From Pannonibacter sp051860505 (GTDB lineage: Bacteria; Pseudomonadota; Alphaproteobacteria; Rhizobiales; Stappiaceae): a DNA stretch of 64,000 nucleotides. Position numbers and translations under genes: made by a program. The stretch spans positions 1-64,000 of the forward strand of contig NZ_JBHYDX010000017.1 of the NCBI RefSeq assembly GCF_051860505.1, in the 5' to 3' direction. Positions 1 to 8,256 of this stretch are shown here, piece after piece. The notes under the pieces were generated by a model. The model was not told where the DNA came from. It made no database searches and was given only the letters and a program-made list of their open reading frames with translations. The number at the start of each line of letters is the position of its first letter. Position 1 is the first letter of the stretch.

Positions 1-81
1 GATGACACGGTGCTCCGCCCGCGGACCATTCACGCTCCACCAGATCAATCTGGCAAGAGGCGCTCGGATAGACAGGGATGA
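1..81 (+). CDS. Possible 3' end of an upstream gene (partial)
   Basis: The first frame is open from the window edge to a TGA at 79-81 (26 residues, basic and unremarkable). It is followed about 35 bases later by a strong plus-strand intrinsic terminator, so a plus-strand transcript probably enters from outside the window. The fragment is too short to assign a family, and another frame or no gene at all is possible. Confidence 0.3.
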   Translation, partial: DDTVLRPRTIHAPPDQSGKRRSDRQG

Positions 82-115
82 CGGCGGAGAGGTCGAGGTC
101 TACGATCAATCGCAA

Positions 116-147
116 CGCCGCGTCCGAAAGGGCGCGGCGCTTTTGTT
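116..147 (+). terminator. Intrinsic terminator
   Basis: A perfect 10-bp stem (CGCCGCGTCC / GGGCGCGGCG, one G-T pair) is closed by a GAAA tetraloop and followed by CTTTTGTTT. The T-run lies on the plus strand, so it ends transcription entering from the left edge. It also separates that transcript from the convergent GGDEF gene, which ends at 153. Confidence 0.8.
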
Positions 148-152
148 TGAGG

Positions 153-1862
153 TCAGCCAAATCGAATGCGGTCGCGGCCGGCTTCCTTGGCTGCATAGAG
201 CGCCTGGTCGGCCCGGCGGACAATGGTTTCCCAGTCGGCGTCCGCGCCGCCGGCAATGCCGAAGCTGGCGGTCAGGCGGATTGCATAGCCATCCGGGGAT
301 TCCAGCTCGAGGGCCTTGATCGCCTTGCGCAGCTTGCGGGCAACACAGGCGGCTTGCGCCTTGGTCTGGCCGACAAGAAGCACGGCGAACTCCTCGCCGC
401 CATAGCGGGCGACATGATCCTGGCTGCGCAAGGTGCGGCGCAGGACGGTGCCGATCTCCCGCAGCACATCATCGCCGACCGGGTGCCCGAAACAGTCGTT
501 GATCGCCTTGAAGTGATCGATGTCGGCCAGGATCAGGTGCGGCACATCGGAACTGCGCGTGCCTTCGGCCAAACGATGGCCGATGTCGTCGATGGTCCGG
601 CGATTGAGAAGGCCGGTCAGGCCATCGGTGGTGGCCAGAAGATGCAACTCCTCGGTCATGCGCCGGCGCTCGGTCAGCTTGTCGGCAACGATCGCCAGGG
701 CGGAATGGACAAGGCGGATCTCGGCGACGTGGCGCCGCGGCCGCGTCGGCAGTGGCGGCTGATCAAACGCAAGGGCGATAATCGCCCGAGACGCATCCAG
801 CAGCGGATTGAAGATGTAGTGCTGCATCGCCAGCACCAGGCCGGCAACCAGCAGGACAATCGTCAGCATCAGGGCCATCGATTGCACCATACCGCTCCAG
901 GCTGCCTGCTCCTTGCGAAGATAGGTGAGACGGATGTCCTCCATCAGTCCCGCCCGCAGCTGCTGCAGCGGCCGCATCGAGGCGACATAGGCCCGGGTGA
1001 AGGTGATCGCGTCGATCACCGGACGCGTCTGTGTCGCGTCGAGCCCGAGTTGCTGATCACGCAAGGCAAGGCCATTGATGAAAAAGTCCTGTCGCGTCCG
1101 GTCGAGGAGCTGGCCGAGTTCCGAATCAGGGTCAAGAGACGCGGCAAGAGGCTCCATCAGCATCCATGTTGCCAAGAGCCGCCCGCGCACCTGCTGGCTT
1201 TCGATGACATGGCGACTGCGAATCGGCTCGCCGGTGACGAGCGGGGGAATGACAAAAGACCCAAGCCGGCCAGCCTGCTCGCGCAGGTCCGCCAGAATCA
1301 TCCCCTTGAACAGCACATCGATGAGATCCGGCTCTGTCTCGAGCGCCACGGCCATCCGCCAGCGCAGGACCGCTTCGAAGTGATCATGCACCTTGAACAT
1401 CGCATCAATCGCCGCCTGGATATCTTCATAGCGGCGGCTGAGACGGGGACGCTCGCCCGCCATGGCGACGAGCTGCCTGGCAATGGCGAGCTGATCGTAA
1501 ACCTTTTCAATGAGATCCGGGGGCACATCCGGGCGGATATAGTCCAGCAGCGCGTCCGTTTCGGCTACAGCCGCTTCCCAATCGGTGCGATAGTCCGCCC
1601 GGGCACCGTCGGGCGCGGCCATGTAGGAATTCGCCGGGCCACGTTCCGCAGAGATGCGGGTCCCCGTCTCCAGATAGCGGGCAAAGTCTGCGATCACATC
1701 GGCATGGATCCGGGATTGCTTCAGCTCCACATACCAGGACCGTGTGGAGAGCCCGGCCAGGATCACCGTGCAGCTGATCGTCAGGACCGCAAGGCCCCAC
1801 AAATAGACCTTCAATCCACTGGACGCAGGATGCGTGGGGAGGCGGTTGATCATGTGAAGCAT
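153..1862 (-). CDS. Membrane-bound GGDEF diguanylate cyclase
   Basis: Predicted to make cyclic di-GMP from two GTP at the inner membrane. The 569-residue protein has a membrane segment near residues 19-38, a periplasmic region of about 280 residues with no recognised fold, a second membrane segment near 320-342, a HAMP-like linker, and a C-terminal GGDEF domain. The active-site motif is GGEEF at residues 488-492. An RxxD inhibitory site (RSQD, 479-482) lies exactly five residues before it, so product feedback inhibition is likely. No EAL domain is present. The architecture (periplasmic sensor plus cyclase) suggests response to an envelope signal. It is transcribed alone. Confidence 0.93.
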   Translation of the reverse strand: MLHMINRLPTHPASSGLKVYLWGLAVLTISCTVILAGLSTRSWYVELKQSRIHADVIADFARYLETGTRISAERGPANSYMAAPDGARADYRTDWEAAVAETDALLDYIRPDVPPDLIEKVYDQLAIARQLVAMAGERPRLSRRYEDIQAAIDAMFKVHDHFEAVLRWRMAVALETEPDLIDVLFKGMILADLREQAGRLGSFVIPPLVTGEPIRSRHVIESQQVRGRLLATWMLMEPLAASLDPDSELGQLLDRTRQDFFINGLALRDQQLGLDATQTRPVIDAITFTRAYVASMRPLQQLRAGLMEDIRLTYLRKEQAAWSGMVQSMALMLTIVLLVAGLVLAMQHYIFNPLLDASRAIIALAFDQPPLPTRPRRHVAEIRLVHSALAIVADKLTERRRMTEELHLLATTDGLTGLLNRRTIDDIGHRLAEGTRSSDVPHLILADIDHFKAINDCFGHPVGDDVLREIGTVLRRTLRSQDHVARYGGEEFAVLLVGQTKAQAACVARKLRKAIKALELESPDGYAIRLTASFGIAGGADADWETIVRRADQALYAAKEAGRDRIRFG

Positions 1863-2054
1863 ACTGCCGCCGCGTGAGAAGAACGTGAAGCCGCAGTCTT
1901 ACGTTTCCCCGCAGGAATTAACCATTGCGATTCCGGAGGGGGAGATGTGATGGGAGAACTTGACTGAAAGTGCAGAACTTGAAGAAAAATAGAAGAAAAA
2001 AATTGACATGCCACGCCAGATGAGGGGTGGCGAAAGCACGCTTTGCGCTTCTTG

Positions 2055-2369
2055 TCAGGGCATCATGGAGAACAGGCTTGCTCCGACCGGGTCTGTCTCC
2101 AGGGCCAGCGCAAGCTGACGTCCCTCGCGCCACAGCACGCGGGCTTCGGCGATGGTGACATCCAGATCATCATGCAGCAGCAGACGTGCCGGCAGGTTGG
2201 CATTGGTTGCCACGATCACGCCAATCCCGTTGTCGAGCGTATCATAGATGGTGCAGTCGGCCAGCGGCTTGCAAGCCAGATCGGTGAGCCGCCCGCCGCG
2301 CATGCGCGAGCGCAGGGCAGGGCGAAGCTGACGGGCGCGAAACGGCTGGGAAGCTGGGGGCGGTGGCAT
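2055..2369 (-). CDS. PilZ-like domain protein
   Basis: About 104 residues from the start chosen at 2369. The frame is open further upstream to 2567, but that would overlap the XRE gene. The protein resembles short alphaproteobacterial PilZ proteins: an RxxxR-like basic N-terminus, a central CTIYDTLDNGIGV strand region where PilZ domains carry the D/NxSxxG motif, and a terminal A-x-V-L-W-R-E-G segment. The second PilZ motif is degenerate (D-T-L-D-N-G), so c-di-GMP binding is uncertain. It lies about 120 bases downstream of the XRE gene on the same strand and about 190 bases from a GGDEF gene. Confidence 0.5.
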   Translation of the reverse strand: MPPPPASQPFRARQLRPALRSRMRGGRLTDLACKPLADCTIYDTLDNGIGVIVATNANLPARLLLHDDLDVTIAEARVLWREGRQLALALETDPVGASLFSMMP

Positions 2370-2490
2370 GGCGGGATCCCGGATGAGGTGTCGCCGGGAG
2401 CAAAGCTGAAGGGCACCGGCCGGAGGACTTGCGCCCGGAATTAAGCCGCCAAGCTTGCGCGAGGCTGGCGACCGAGCCAAAGCACCGGCG

Positions 2491-2709
2491 TCAGCCTTGA
2501 GCGTCCTCATGCTTGTAGATGAGGATATCGCCAGGCTGACATTCGAGAACTTCGCAAATCTTCTCAAGGGTCTCGAAACGCACGCCCTTGACCTTGCCAG
2601 ACTTCAGCAGGGACACATTCTGCTCGGTAATGCCGATCTTCTCGGCAAGCTCCTTCGAACGCATTTTCCGGCGCGCGAGCATCACATCCAGCTCGATGAT
2701 GATGGGCAT
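2491..2709 (-). CDS. XRE-family small HTH regulator (YozG-like)
   Basis: A 72-residue DNA-binding protein made almost entirely of a Cro/C1-type helix-turn-helix. The recognition region contains LAEKIGITEQNVSLLKSGK, followed by the FETLEKICEVLECQPGDIL signature of the YozG/HTH_26 group. The start at 2709 was chosen because upstream residues in the open frame are low-complexity and would overlap the DUF2975 gene. Small regulators of this type are normally encoded directly after a DUF2975 membrane protein, exactly as here (10-base gap), and probably regulate that pair. Confidence 0.9.
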   Translation of the reverse strand: MPIIIELDVMLARRKMRSKELAEKIGITEQNVSLLKSGKVKGVRFETLEKICEVLECQPGDILIYKHEDAQG

Positions 2710-2719
2710 GTCAGTTCCT

Positions 2720-3325
2720 TCAAACGAACTGCTGGTTTTCTTCGTACGCAAGCGCAGCCTCCCGCATGACCCAGCCAAACAACAAGGTGAGTGGTCCAAA
2801 GACAAGGAACAGGATCTGCCCGGCTTCGATAGCGAAAGATATCTGCTGCTGCCCGGCAGGAAGATCATAGGTCAGGATGAATGATCCTATCGGGTCGGCA
2901 ATGAAATCAAGAACACCGAGCGCGAGAAGCCACCAGCCAGTCTCGACGATGAAGGAGAGGGTGCGGCTGGAAAAGAAATCCAGCCGGCCAAACTGGGCGA
3001 AAAGCTGGCGGAGCTTCCAGAGCAACATCACAACTGCTGCAATGCTGATAATCAGAAAGGTTGCCATCAACATGCGCTGTCCAAGGCTAATTGTCATAAG
3101 GCCTCTCGAGACCTCGCCAATGTCGATCGTATCTTCCGGATCGAGTTGCACGAAACTTGGCAGGATCAGCACGAAAATCACCAGGAGGCCGAACAGGATG
3201 CAGATCGCCGCCATGCCGGTCAAAAACCACTTCAGCCACACGGCCATGGTGCTGATGCGCTTCAGACGGCGGGCGCGCTCATCGTTCGACTCGGGAAACG
3301 TGGCGGTACTTGCGGGCTTCATCAT
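2720..3325 (-). CDS. DUF2975 membrane protein (YoaS-like)
   Basis: About 201 residues with four predicted membrane helices (two N-terminal, two C-terminal) separated by a loop containing the FGRLDFFSSRT stretch typical of DUF2975. Function is unknown; the family is nearly always paired with a small XRE regulator, as here. The ATG at 3325 is preferred because an AGAGAG ribosome-binding sequence precedes it; a GTG at 3358 is also in frame. The protein probably senses a membrane or envelope state for the partner regulator, but this is inference from gene pairing. Confidence 0.85.
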   Translation of the reverse strand: MMKPASTATFPESNDERARRLKRISTMAVWLKWFLTGMAAICILFGLLVIFVLILPSFVQLDPEDTIDIGEVSRGLMTISLGQRMLMATFLIISIAAVVMLLWKLRQLFAQFGRLDFFSSRTLSFIVETGWWLLALGVLDFIADPIGSFILTYDLPAGQQQISFAIEAGQILFLVFGPLTLLFGWVMREAALAYEENQQFV

Positions 3326-3497
3326 TCGCTCTCTGACAGTCTTTTGCAGTCTCGTCACTACAGGTCAAGCCGGCCTTTCGCAAGCGCAAAATATCGTGCT
3401 TGACAAAAAAATAAAAACAAGGCTTTTTCGAATTATCGTTTCGCAATAATAAATTGATGCGGACGACTTTATCGAGATCCACGGAGACGACCCTCCC

Positions 3498-4202
3498 ATG
3501 CATTCCCTTATCCGTTCCCGGGCAACATTCGCCGGCATCCTTGCCTCCCCGCTGGTGCTGCTCCTTGGTGTCTGGGGCAGCAGCGCCCTAGCCGCCGACC
3601 TCGCTCAGCCGCTGCCGGATTACGACAACTCCAGCGTCATCGAGACCCAGCGCAAGCGTAACCCGTTCGAGGGCGCCTATTTTGGTGTCGAGGCGGGCGT
3701 ATCCGGCTCGGCCACCAAGACCGAGTTTGGTTCGACCAAAAAGACCAACTCGCGTGTTGACGCAGCTTTCGGCGCCTTTGCCGGCTACAACTGGCAAGTC
3801 TCGCGCGTAATTCTCGGCGTGGAAGGTTCCGCCACCTACCTCGGTGGCCAGCTCAAGTCGCAGGTCACCGGCCTCGGCCAGGTGAAATCGTCCTCGCCCT
3901 ACAGCTTCGGCGTCAAGGGTCGCATCGGTCTGCCGATCGACAATTTCATGCCGTATCTGTCGGTTGGCCTTGCTGCCACCCAGCACAGCTATCAGGTGCA
4001 GGGCTTCAAGGCCAAGAAGAGCATGCATCTGGGCACTTCTGTCGGTGCCGGTCTTGAAGTGGCCCTGACCGACAACCTGCGCGCCCGTGCCGACTATACC
4101 CTCACCGCGATCGCGGCGGACAAGCACAAGTTCGGCACCAAGACGGTGAAGGACTTTTCCGCCAATCATCGCCTGATGTTGGGTGTGGCCTACGCCTTCT
4201 GA
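3498..4202 (+). CDS. Outer-membrane beta-barrel protein (Omp25/31-like porin family)
   Basis: A 234-residue secreted protein. A signal peptide ends near ALAADLA (about residue 33). The mature protein has alternating hydrophobic beta strands, the EGAYFGVEAG first-strand pattern common in rhizobial Omp25/Omp31-type proteins, and a terminal phenylalanine (GVAYAF) that serves as the BAM recognition signal. It probably forms an eight-stranded barrel with structural or adhesive roles. The upstream gap to the divergent DUF2975 gene is very AT-rich and includes a TTGACA at 3400-3405, but no convincing -10 box at standard spacing was found. Confidence 0.88.
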   Translation: MHSLIRSRATFAGILASPLVLLLGVWGSSALAADLAQPLPDYDNSSVIETQRKRNPFEGAYFGVEAGVSGSATKTEFGSTKKTNSRVDAAFGAFAGYNWQVSRVILGVEGSATYLGGQLKSQVTGLGQVKSSSPYSFGVKGRIGLPIDNFMPYLSVGLAATQHSYQVQGFKAKKSMHLGTSVGAGLEVALTDNLRARADYTLTAIAADKHKFGTKTVKDFSANHRLMLGVAYAF

Positions 4203-4593
4203 CCCACCCCGAAAGGTCAGTGGCCACTCCCCGCAGGGCCGTCAGTGCCGTGACGGCCCGACCTGTCCCGTGTCCGGTTCACCCGCTATGCCCCATGCCC
4301 GAGCCGGACGCGGGACAGACCTTCTCGACGATTGGCCCTGCGTTAAAAGACGCGGGATGAGGATGGTGACATACCTTGACCTCACCGAAGCCATCCCGGC
4401 CAAGCGCAGCGCCGAGCCGGGACCGGAGAGACGAGGCGTCAATATTTCAATCCGTTAACCCCGGAAAGACCTTGGCTCTCCGGTCCCGGATCTCCGCTTC
4501 GCTGCGTCCGGGATGACCATAGAGGGCTTGTCAGCAATCTGGCCCCGCGTTGAAAGACGCGGGGCTTTTCGTTGTGCCAAATCTGGATCCGGC
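4203..4593. repeat. Gene-free stretch with palindromic intergenic elements
   Basis: No gene is seen. The stretch carries two related hairpins: CCTGCGTTAAAAGACGCGG (from about 4339) and CCCCGCGT-TGAAAG-ACGCGGGG (4543-4564). Between them lie two inverted copies of a sequence around GGGACCGGAGAG (about 4403-4437 and 4475-4508). The second hairpin is followed by CTTTTC and could end transcription from the outer-membrane gene. The pattern resembles the short interspersed palindromic elements common in Hyphomicrobiales genomes. Confidence 0.6.
4543..4571 (+). terminator. Possible intrinsic terminator
   Basis: An 8-bp perfect stem, CCCCGCGT/ACGCGGGG, has a six-base loop and is followed by CTTTTCGTT. 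It reads in the plus direction and lies about 340 bases after the outer-membrane protein gene, just before the convergent dehalogenase gene. It may alternatively be one arm of the palindromic repeat around it. Confidence 0.5.
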
Positions 4594-5256
4594 CTAGCCG
4601 AGCAGTGGCAGGCCGTTGAGATCGGAGAGGACGGCGGCAGGGGCGAGATCCGGATATTCATCGGGCAGGCCCGCGCGGTTCATCCAGACGGTGCGGAAGC
4701 CATAGGCCTTGGCGCCGGCGATATCCCAGCGGTTCGACGACTGGAACGAGATCGCCTCCGGATAGACACGGAAGTGGTTGGTCACCATCTCGTAGACGCG
4801 CGGATCGGTCTTGTAGGTGCGCAAGATGTCGACGGAGAAGATCTCGTCGAGCAGCTCGGTGATCCCGGCCGCCTTGGCCGCAGCTTCCAGCATCGACGGC
4901 GTGCCGTTGGACAGGATGGCGAGCCTTGCGCCGGACTGTTTCAGGGTGGTCAGCACCTCCGGCACTTCCGGATAGCAGTCCAGCGCCCAGTAGGCGTTTA
5001 GCAGATCGGCCCTGAGGCCGCGATCAGCATCGGGAAACAGCGCGAAAGCCGTGTCCAGCGCCTGCTCGGTGAGCTGCCAGAAATCGGCATAACGCTGCAT
5101 CAAGGCGCGGACCCAGGAATACTCCAGTTGCTTCTGGCGCCAGACGAAGGAGAACTGCTGCGCATCCGGGCCCAGTTTCTCGGCGTGTTTGCGCACGGCG
5201 GCATGAACATCGAACAAGGTGCCGTATGCATCAAAGACATAGGCCGAATGGGCCAT
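4594..5256 (-). CDS. Haloacid dehalogenase, type II (HAD superfamily)
   Basis: A 220-residue cytosolic hydrolase of the L-2-haloacid dehalogenase group, which replaces the halogen of 2-haloalkanoic acids with hydroxyl and inverts configuration. HAD motif I is VFDAYGTLFD with nucleophile Asp9. Motif II is LSNGT, the catalytic lysine is in YKTDPRVY, and the SSNRWDIAGA segment matches the type II dehalogenase motif SSNxWD. The start at 5256 follows a GGAG ribosome-binding site; the frame is open further upstream. Substrate cannot be read from the sequence, and other small 2-halo or phospho substrates are possible. Confidence 0.9.
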   Translation of the reverse strand: MAHSAYVFDAYGTLFDVHAAVRKHAEKLGPDAQQFSFVWRQKQLEYSWVRALMQRYADFWQLTEQALDTAFALFPDADRGLRADLLNAYWALDCYPEVPEVLTTLKQSGARLAILSNGTPSMLEAAAKAAGITELLDEIFSVDILRTYKTDPRVYEMVTNHFRVYPEAISFQSSNRWDIAGAKAYGFRTVWMNRAGLPDEYPDLAPAAVLSDLNGLPLLG

Positions 5257-5448
5257 CGGGTGCTCCGTCAGGAAAGAGGCATGTTGCCGAAACTTTAGGC
5301 GGCAACAGATGACAACCCTCTGCGGCATGCGTCAAGCATATTGTGCAATGCACAAACAATTTTATGCGGAATGGGTGGTGGTTTGGCGCAACAAAATTAC
5401 CGGCATCTATTCGATGCCGGGCGTTTGCGCCGCGCCGAAGGCTTCGGC

Positions 5449-5877
5449 CTAGCCCGGCAGCTTCAGGCTACCGTCCGAAGCCAGGGTCCAGAAGGGATTG
5501 AAGGCGAGTTCCAGGAGGTGGCCGTCAGGCGTGCGCACATAGGACGAGTAGCCGCCCCAGAACACCTTTTCCGGTGGAACGACCGGTGTGGCCCCGGCCG
5601 CCAGCGCCCGGGTATAGGCGTCATCCACTTCGGTCTCGCTGGCCCCGTTCCAGCCGAGCGTGAAGCCGGAATGGGCACCGGCCGGAATCTCCGCTCCGAT
5701 GTCGCGGGCAAGGGCCGCGCGCGGATAGAGCCCAAGGGCAAGACCGGGCAGCTGGTAGAAGGCAACGCCCTCCTGGCTTTCGCTGGAGGCGGTCCAGCCG
5801 AGCCCTTCCTCGAAGAAACGGCGGCTGATGGCGAGATCCTCGACGGCGAGGGTGATCAGGGACAGGCGTTGCTGCAT
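5449..5877 (-). CDS. VOC (glyoxalase/bleomycin-resistance) family protein
   Basis: A 142-residue single-module vicinal oxygen chelate protein. The N-terminal ITLAVEDLAISRRFFEEGLGW and C-terminal VRTPDGHLLELAFNPFW stretches are the two beta-alpha-beta-beta-beta halves. The Glu in LLELAFNP would be a metal ligand, whereas the first-strand position that is often His is Thr, so metal binding is uncertain. The ATG at 5877 was chosen over 5895; neither has a strong ribosome-binding site. It is divergent from the aminotransferase gene with about 186 bases between. Substrate is unknown. Confidence 0.85.
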   Translation of the reverse strand: MQQRLSLITLAVEDLAISRRFFEEGLGWTASSESQEGVAFYQLPGLALGLYPRAALARDIGAEIPAGAHSGFTLGWNGASETEVDDAYTRALAAGATPVVPPEKVFWGGYSSYVRTPDGHLLELAFNPFWTLASDGSLKLPG

Positions 5878-6063
5878 CGGACGAGCTTTCAGCATGGATG
5901 TTGAAAATGTTCCCGAATGTAGCCTGTTTAGCCGAACAAAAACAGAACAAATATCCTGTGGCGCACGAATTTCGCGTTTTTTGCCAAGGAGCCGGCAAAA
6001 GGTTGACCTTGGCCTGCGAAGGCGGTTTGGTCTGCGGCAATCAATCTGATCGGGAGAAACGCC

Positions 6064-6921
6064 GTGAGCGCCTTTAGCGAAACCTGGAACTATGTCGATG
6101 GCCGCTGGATCGAGGGCAATCCGCCGCTGATGGGCCCGCGCAGCCATGCCAGCTGGCTGGGATCCACCGTCTTTGACGGGGCGCGCTTCTTCGAGGGCGT
6201 GTTTCCCGACCTCGACCTGCATTGCCAGCGGGTCAATGATTCGGCGCTGGCCCTCGGCCTGAAGCCGACCATGCAGGTGGGCGAGATGGCCGAGCTGTCG
6301 AAGGAAGGCGCGGCCAAGTTCAAGCCCGGCAGTGCGGTCTATATCAAGCCGATGTACTGGGCCGAGGGCGATGGCCCGGGCGTGATTGCCGCCGATCCGG
6401 ACAGCGCCCGCTTCTGCCTGTGCCTGTTCGAGGCGCCGCTGGCCCCGGCCGGCAGCGCATTTTCCATCACCCTGTCGCCCTTCCGCCGGCCGACGATGGA
6501 GACGATGCCCGTCAACGCCAAGGCCGGCTGCCTTTACCCGAACAACGCCCGCGCCATGGTCGAGGCCAAGTCACGCGGCTTCGACAATGCCGTGGTTCTG
6601 GACATGCTGGGCAATGTGGCCGAGCTGACCAGCGCCAATGTGTTCATGGTCAAGGATGGCGTTGTTCATACGCCGGTGCCGAATGGCACGTTCCTGAATG
6701 GCATCACCCGCCAGCGCGTGATCAAGCTGCTGCGCGACGCCGGGTACCAGGTTGTCGAGCGGACCATCGGCTATGGCGAGTTCCTGACCGCTGACGAGAT
6801 CTTCTCCACCGGCAACTACTCCAAGGTGGTGCCTGTGAACCGGATCGAGACGCGGCAGATCGCGCCGGGTCCGGTCGCGGCCCGGGCGCGGGAGCTGTAT
6901 TGGACCTTTGCCCACGCCTGA
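6064..6921 (+). CDS. Class IV aminotransferase (branched-chain aminotransferase-like)
   Basis: A 285-residue PLP enzyme of fold type IV. It shows the N-terminal GARFFEG region, the PLP-lysine segment VNAKAGCLYPNNARAM, the ELTSANVFMVKDG substrate/PLP loop and the NGITRQRVI phosphate-binding turn. Branched-chain aminotransferases, D-amino-acid transaminases and aminodeoxychorismate lyases share these; the overall pattern (VDGRW, NYSKVVPVNRI) is closest to a branched-chain aminotransferase family group annotated only as transaminase. The GTG start follows GGGAG. The gene converges on the MFS gene with a 3-base gap. Confidence 0.85.
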   Translation: MSAFSETWNYVDGRWIEGNPPLMGPRSHASWLGSTVFDGARFFEGVFPDLDLHCQRVNDSALALGLKPTMQVGEMAELSKEGAAKFKPGSAVYIKPMYWAEGDGPGVIAADPDSARFCLCLFEAPLAPAGSAFSITLSPFRRPTMETMPVNAKAGCLYPNNARAMVEAKSRGFDNAVVLDMLGNVAELTSANVFMVKDGVVHTPVPNGTFLNGITRQRVIKLLRDAGYQVVERTIGYGEFLTADEIFSTGNYSKVVPVNRIETRQIAPGPVAARARELYWTFAHA

Positions 6922-6924
6922 ACA

Positions 6925-8166
6925 TCAGTCGATCCTGTCCGGGCGCGTGGGCCACAGCATCAGCGCGCCCGACAGGATCAGGCAGGTGGCGGCAGCCAGT
7001 GAGGGCAGCAGGAAGCTGCCCGTCAGGTCAGCGCCAAATCCGGCAAAGCTCGGGCCGAGCATCTGGCCGAGGCCGAAACTGGCGGTCATGGCGGCGATCA
7101 GGCGGCGCGGATCGCCTTCGGTCAGGCGGCGCGCCTCGATGAAGCCGAGCGCCGTGATGCCGACGAAAGTGCCGCCAAGCAGGGCGGCGGCCGCGAGAAT
7201 GCCAAGCGGGGAACTGCTGATCACCGACAGCACCACGCCGACCGCCTCCAGTGCGGCGGCCAGGGCAAAGGCATAGGCCGCGCCGATCCGGCCTGCCACC
7301 CAGTTCCAGATCAGGATCGACGGGGCAGCGGTCAGGCCGACCGTCAGCCAGACGAGCGCCTCGGCCGAGGCGAGTGCGGGGTCAGACCGGGCAATGACGG
7401 AGACGAAGGTGGCCGTGACGACATAGCCGAGCCCATAGAGGCCATAGGCGATGATGAGCCGGATGACGCTGGCCGACAGGCGAGCGGGACCCGCGACGGC
7501 AGTCTGCGGACGGTTTTCCGCTGACGGCGTGCTGCGCAGGAGACGGGTGACGGCGACGGCCAGGATGAAGGTGACGCCGCCGGAGGCAAGCCACAGCCCG
7601 CGCCAGTCGCTGCCGGCTGCCGCCAGACCCGCCACAAGCAGGGCCGACAGGGCAATGCCGAGCCCGACGCCGGCAAAATGCAGCGCCGACAAGCCCGGGC
7701 GGCCGAGCCGGGCGAGACGGTCCAGCACAAGCGCGGCGGCAAAGACGAAGGCGAAGGCGCTGGCAAGCCCGCTGACGAAACGCAGCCCGGCGAAGCTTGC
7801 AAGGTTTCCGGCGACAGACATAGCCAGGCTCGTGACAACGCTGACGCCAAGCGCGCCGACCAGCCAGGTCCGCTGCTGTCCGGGCAGGCCGGGCAGGGAC
7901 GCCAACAGAGCGCCGATCAGGTAGCCGAGAAAATTTGCCGACGCGATCAATCCGCCTTCTGCCGGCGACAAGGGCACGCCCTCGGTCATGAAGGGCAGGA
8001 TCGGCGTATAGACAAAGCGGCCGATGCCCATGGCCCCGGCAAGGGCCAGAAGCCCGCCAAAGGCCGTGGCAAGGGGGGTGATCTGGGGCGTAATCCGGGG
8101 CGGCAGAGGGCTGGGCAAGGCGGACGTTCCGCTGGTGACTGACGCCTGCACCCTAACGCCCCCCAC
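6925..8166 (-). CDS. MFS transporter, YbfB/YjiJ family
   Basis: A 413-residue major facilitator with about 12 membrane helices. The GIGRFVYTPILPFM segment in the first helix and SANFLGYLIGALLAS in the second identify the YbfB/YjiJ group. Substrate is unknown for the family. The listed start is a GTG; another GTG about 15 bases downstream is also possible, and the first 25 or so residues are poorly conserved in character. It is transcribed alone, convergent with the aminotransferase gene. Confidence 0.88.
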   Translation of the reverse strand: MGGVRVQASVTSGTSALPSPLPPRITPQITPLATAFGGLLALAGAMGIGRFVYTPILPFMTEGVPLSPAEGGLIASANFLGYLIGALLASLPGLPGQQRTWLVGALGVSVVTSLAMSVAGNLASFAGLRFVSGLASAFAFVFAAALVLDRLARLGRPGLSALHFAGVGLGIALSALLVAGLAAAGSDWRGLWLASGGVTFILAVAVTRLLRSTPSAENRPQTAVAGPARLSASVIRLIIAYGLYGLGYVVTATFVSVIARSDPALASAEALVWLTVGLTAAPSILIWNWVAGRIGAAYAFALAAALEAVGVVLSVISSSPLGILAAAALLGGTFVGITALGFIEARRLTEGDPRRLIAAMTASFGLGQMLGPSFAGFGADLTGSFLLPSLAAATCLILSGALMLWPTRPDRID

Positions 8167-8256
8167 GCGCCTGCCAAGCCGGGAAAAGGGCTGAGCCGGA
8201 ATTCTGCGGTTTCAATCAAGTAACCGGACTGGCAGGTCCCAGGACCAGCCGCCTTC

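Noticed and set aside
2..319. 105-codon frame at the left edge
   Set aside because: It runs through the terminator hairpin and into the GGDEF gene in antisense; composition is shadow-like.
78..1877. 599-codon plus-strand open frame
   Set aside because: It is antisense to the GGDEF gene, whose frame has clear domain motifs; the plus-strand translation has no recognisable domain and is a GC-rich shadow.
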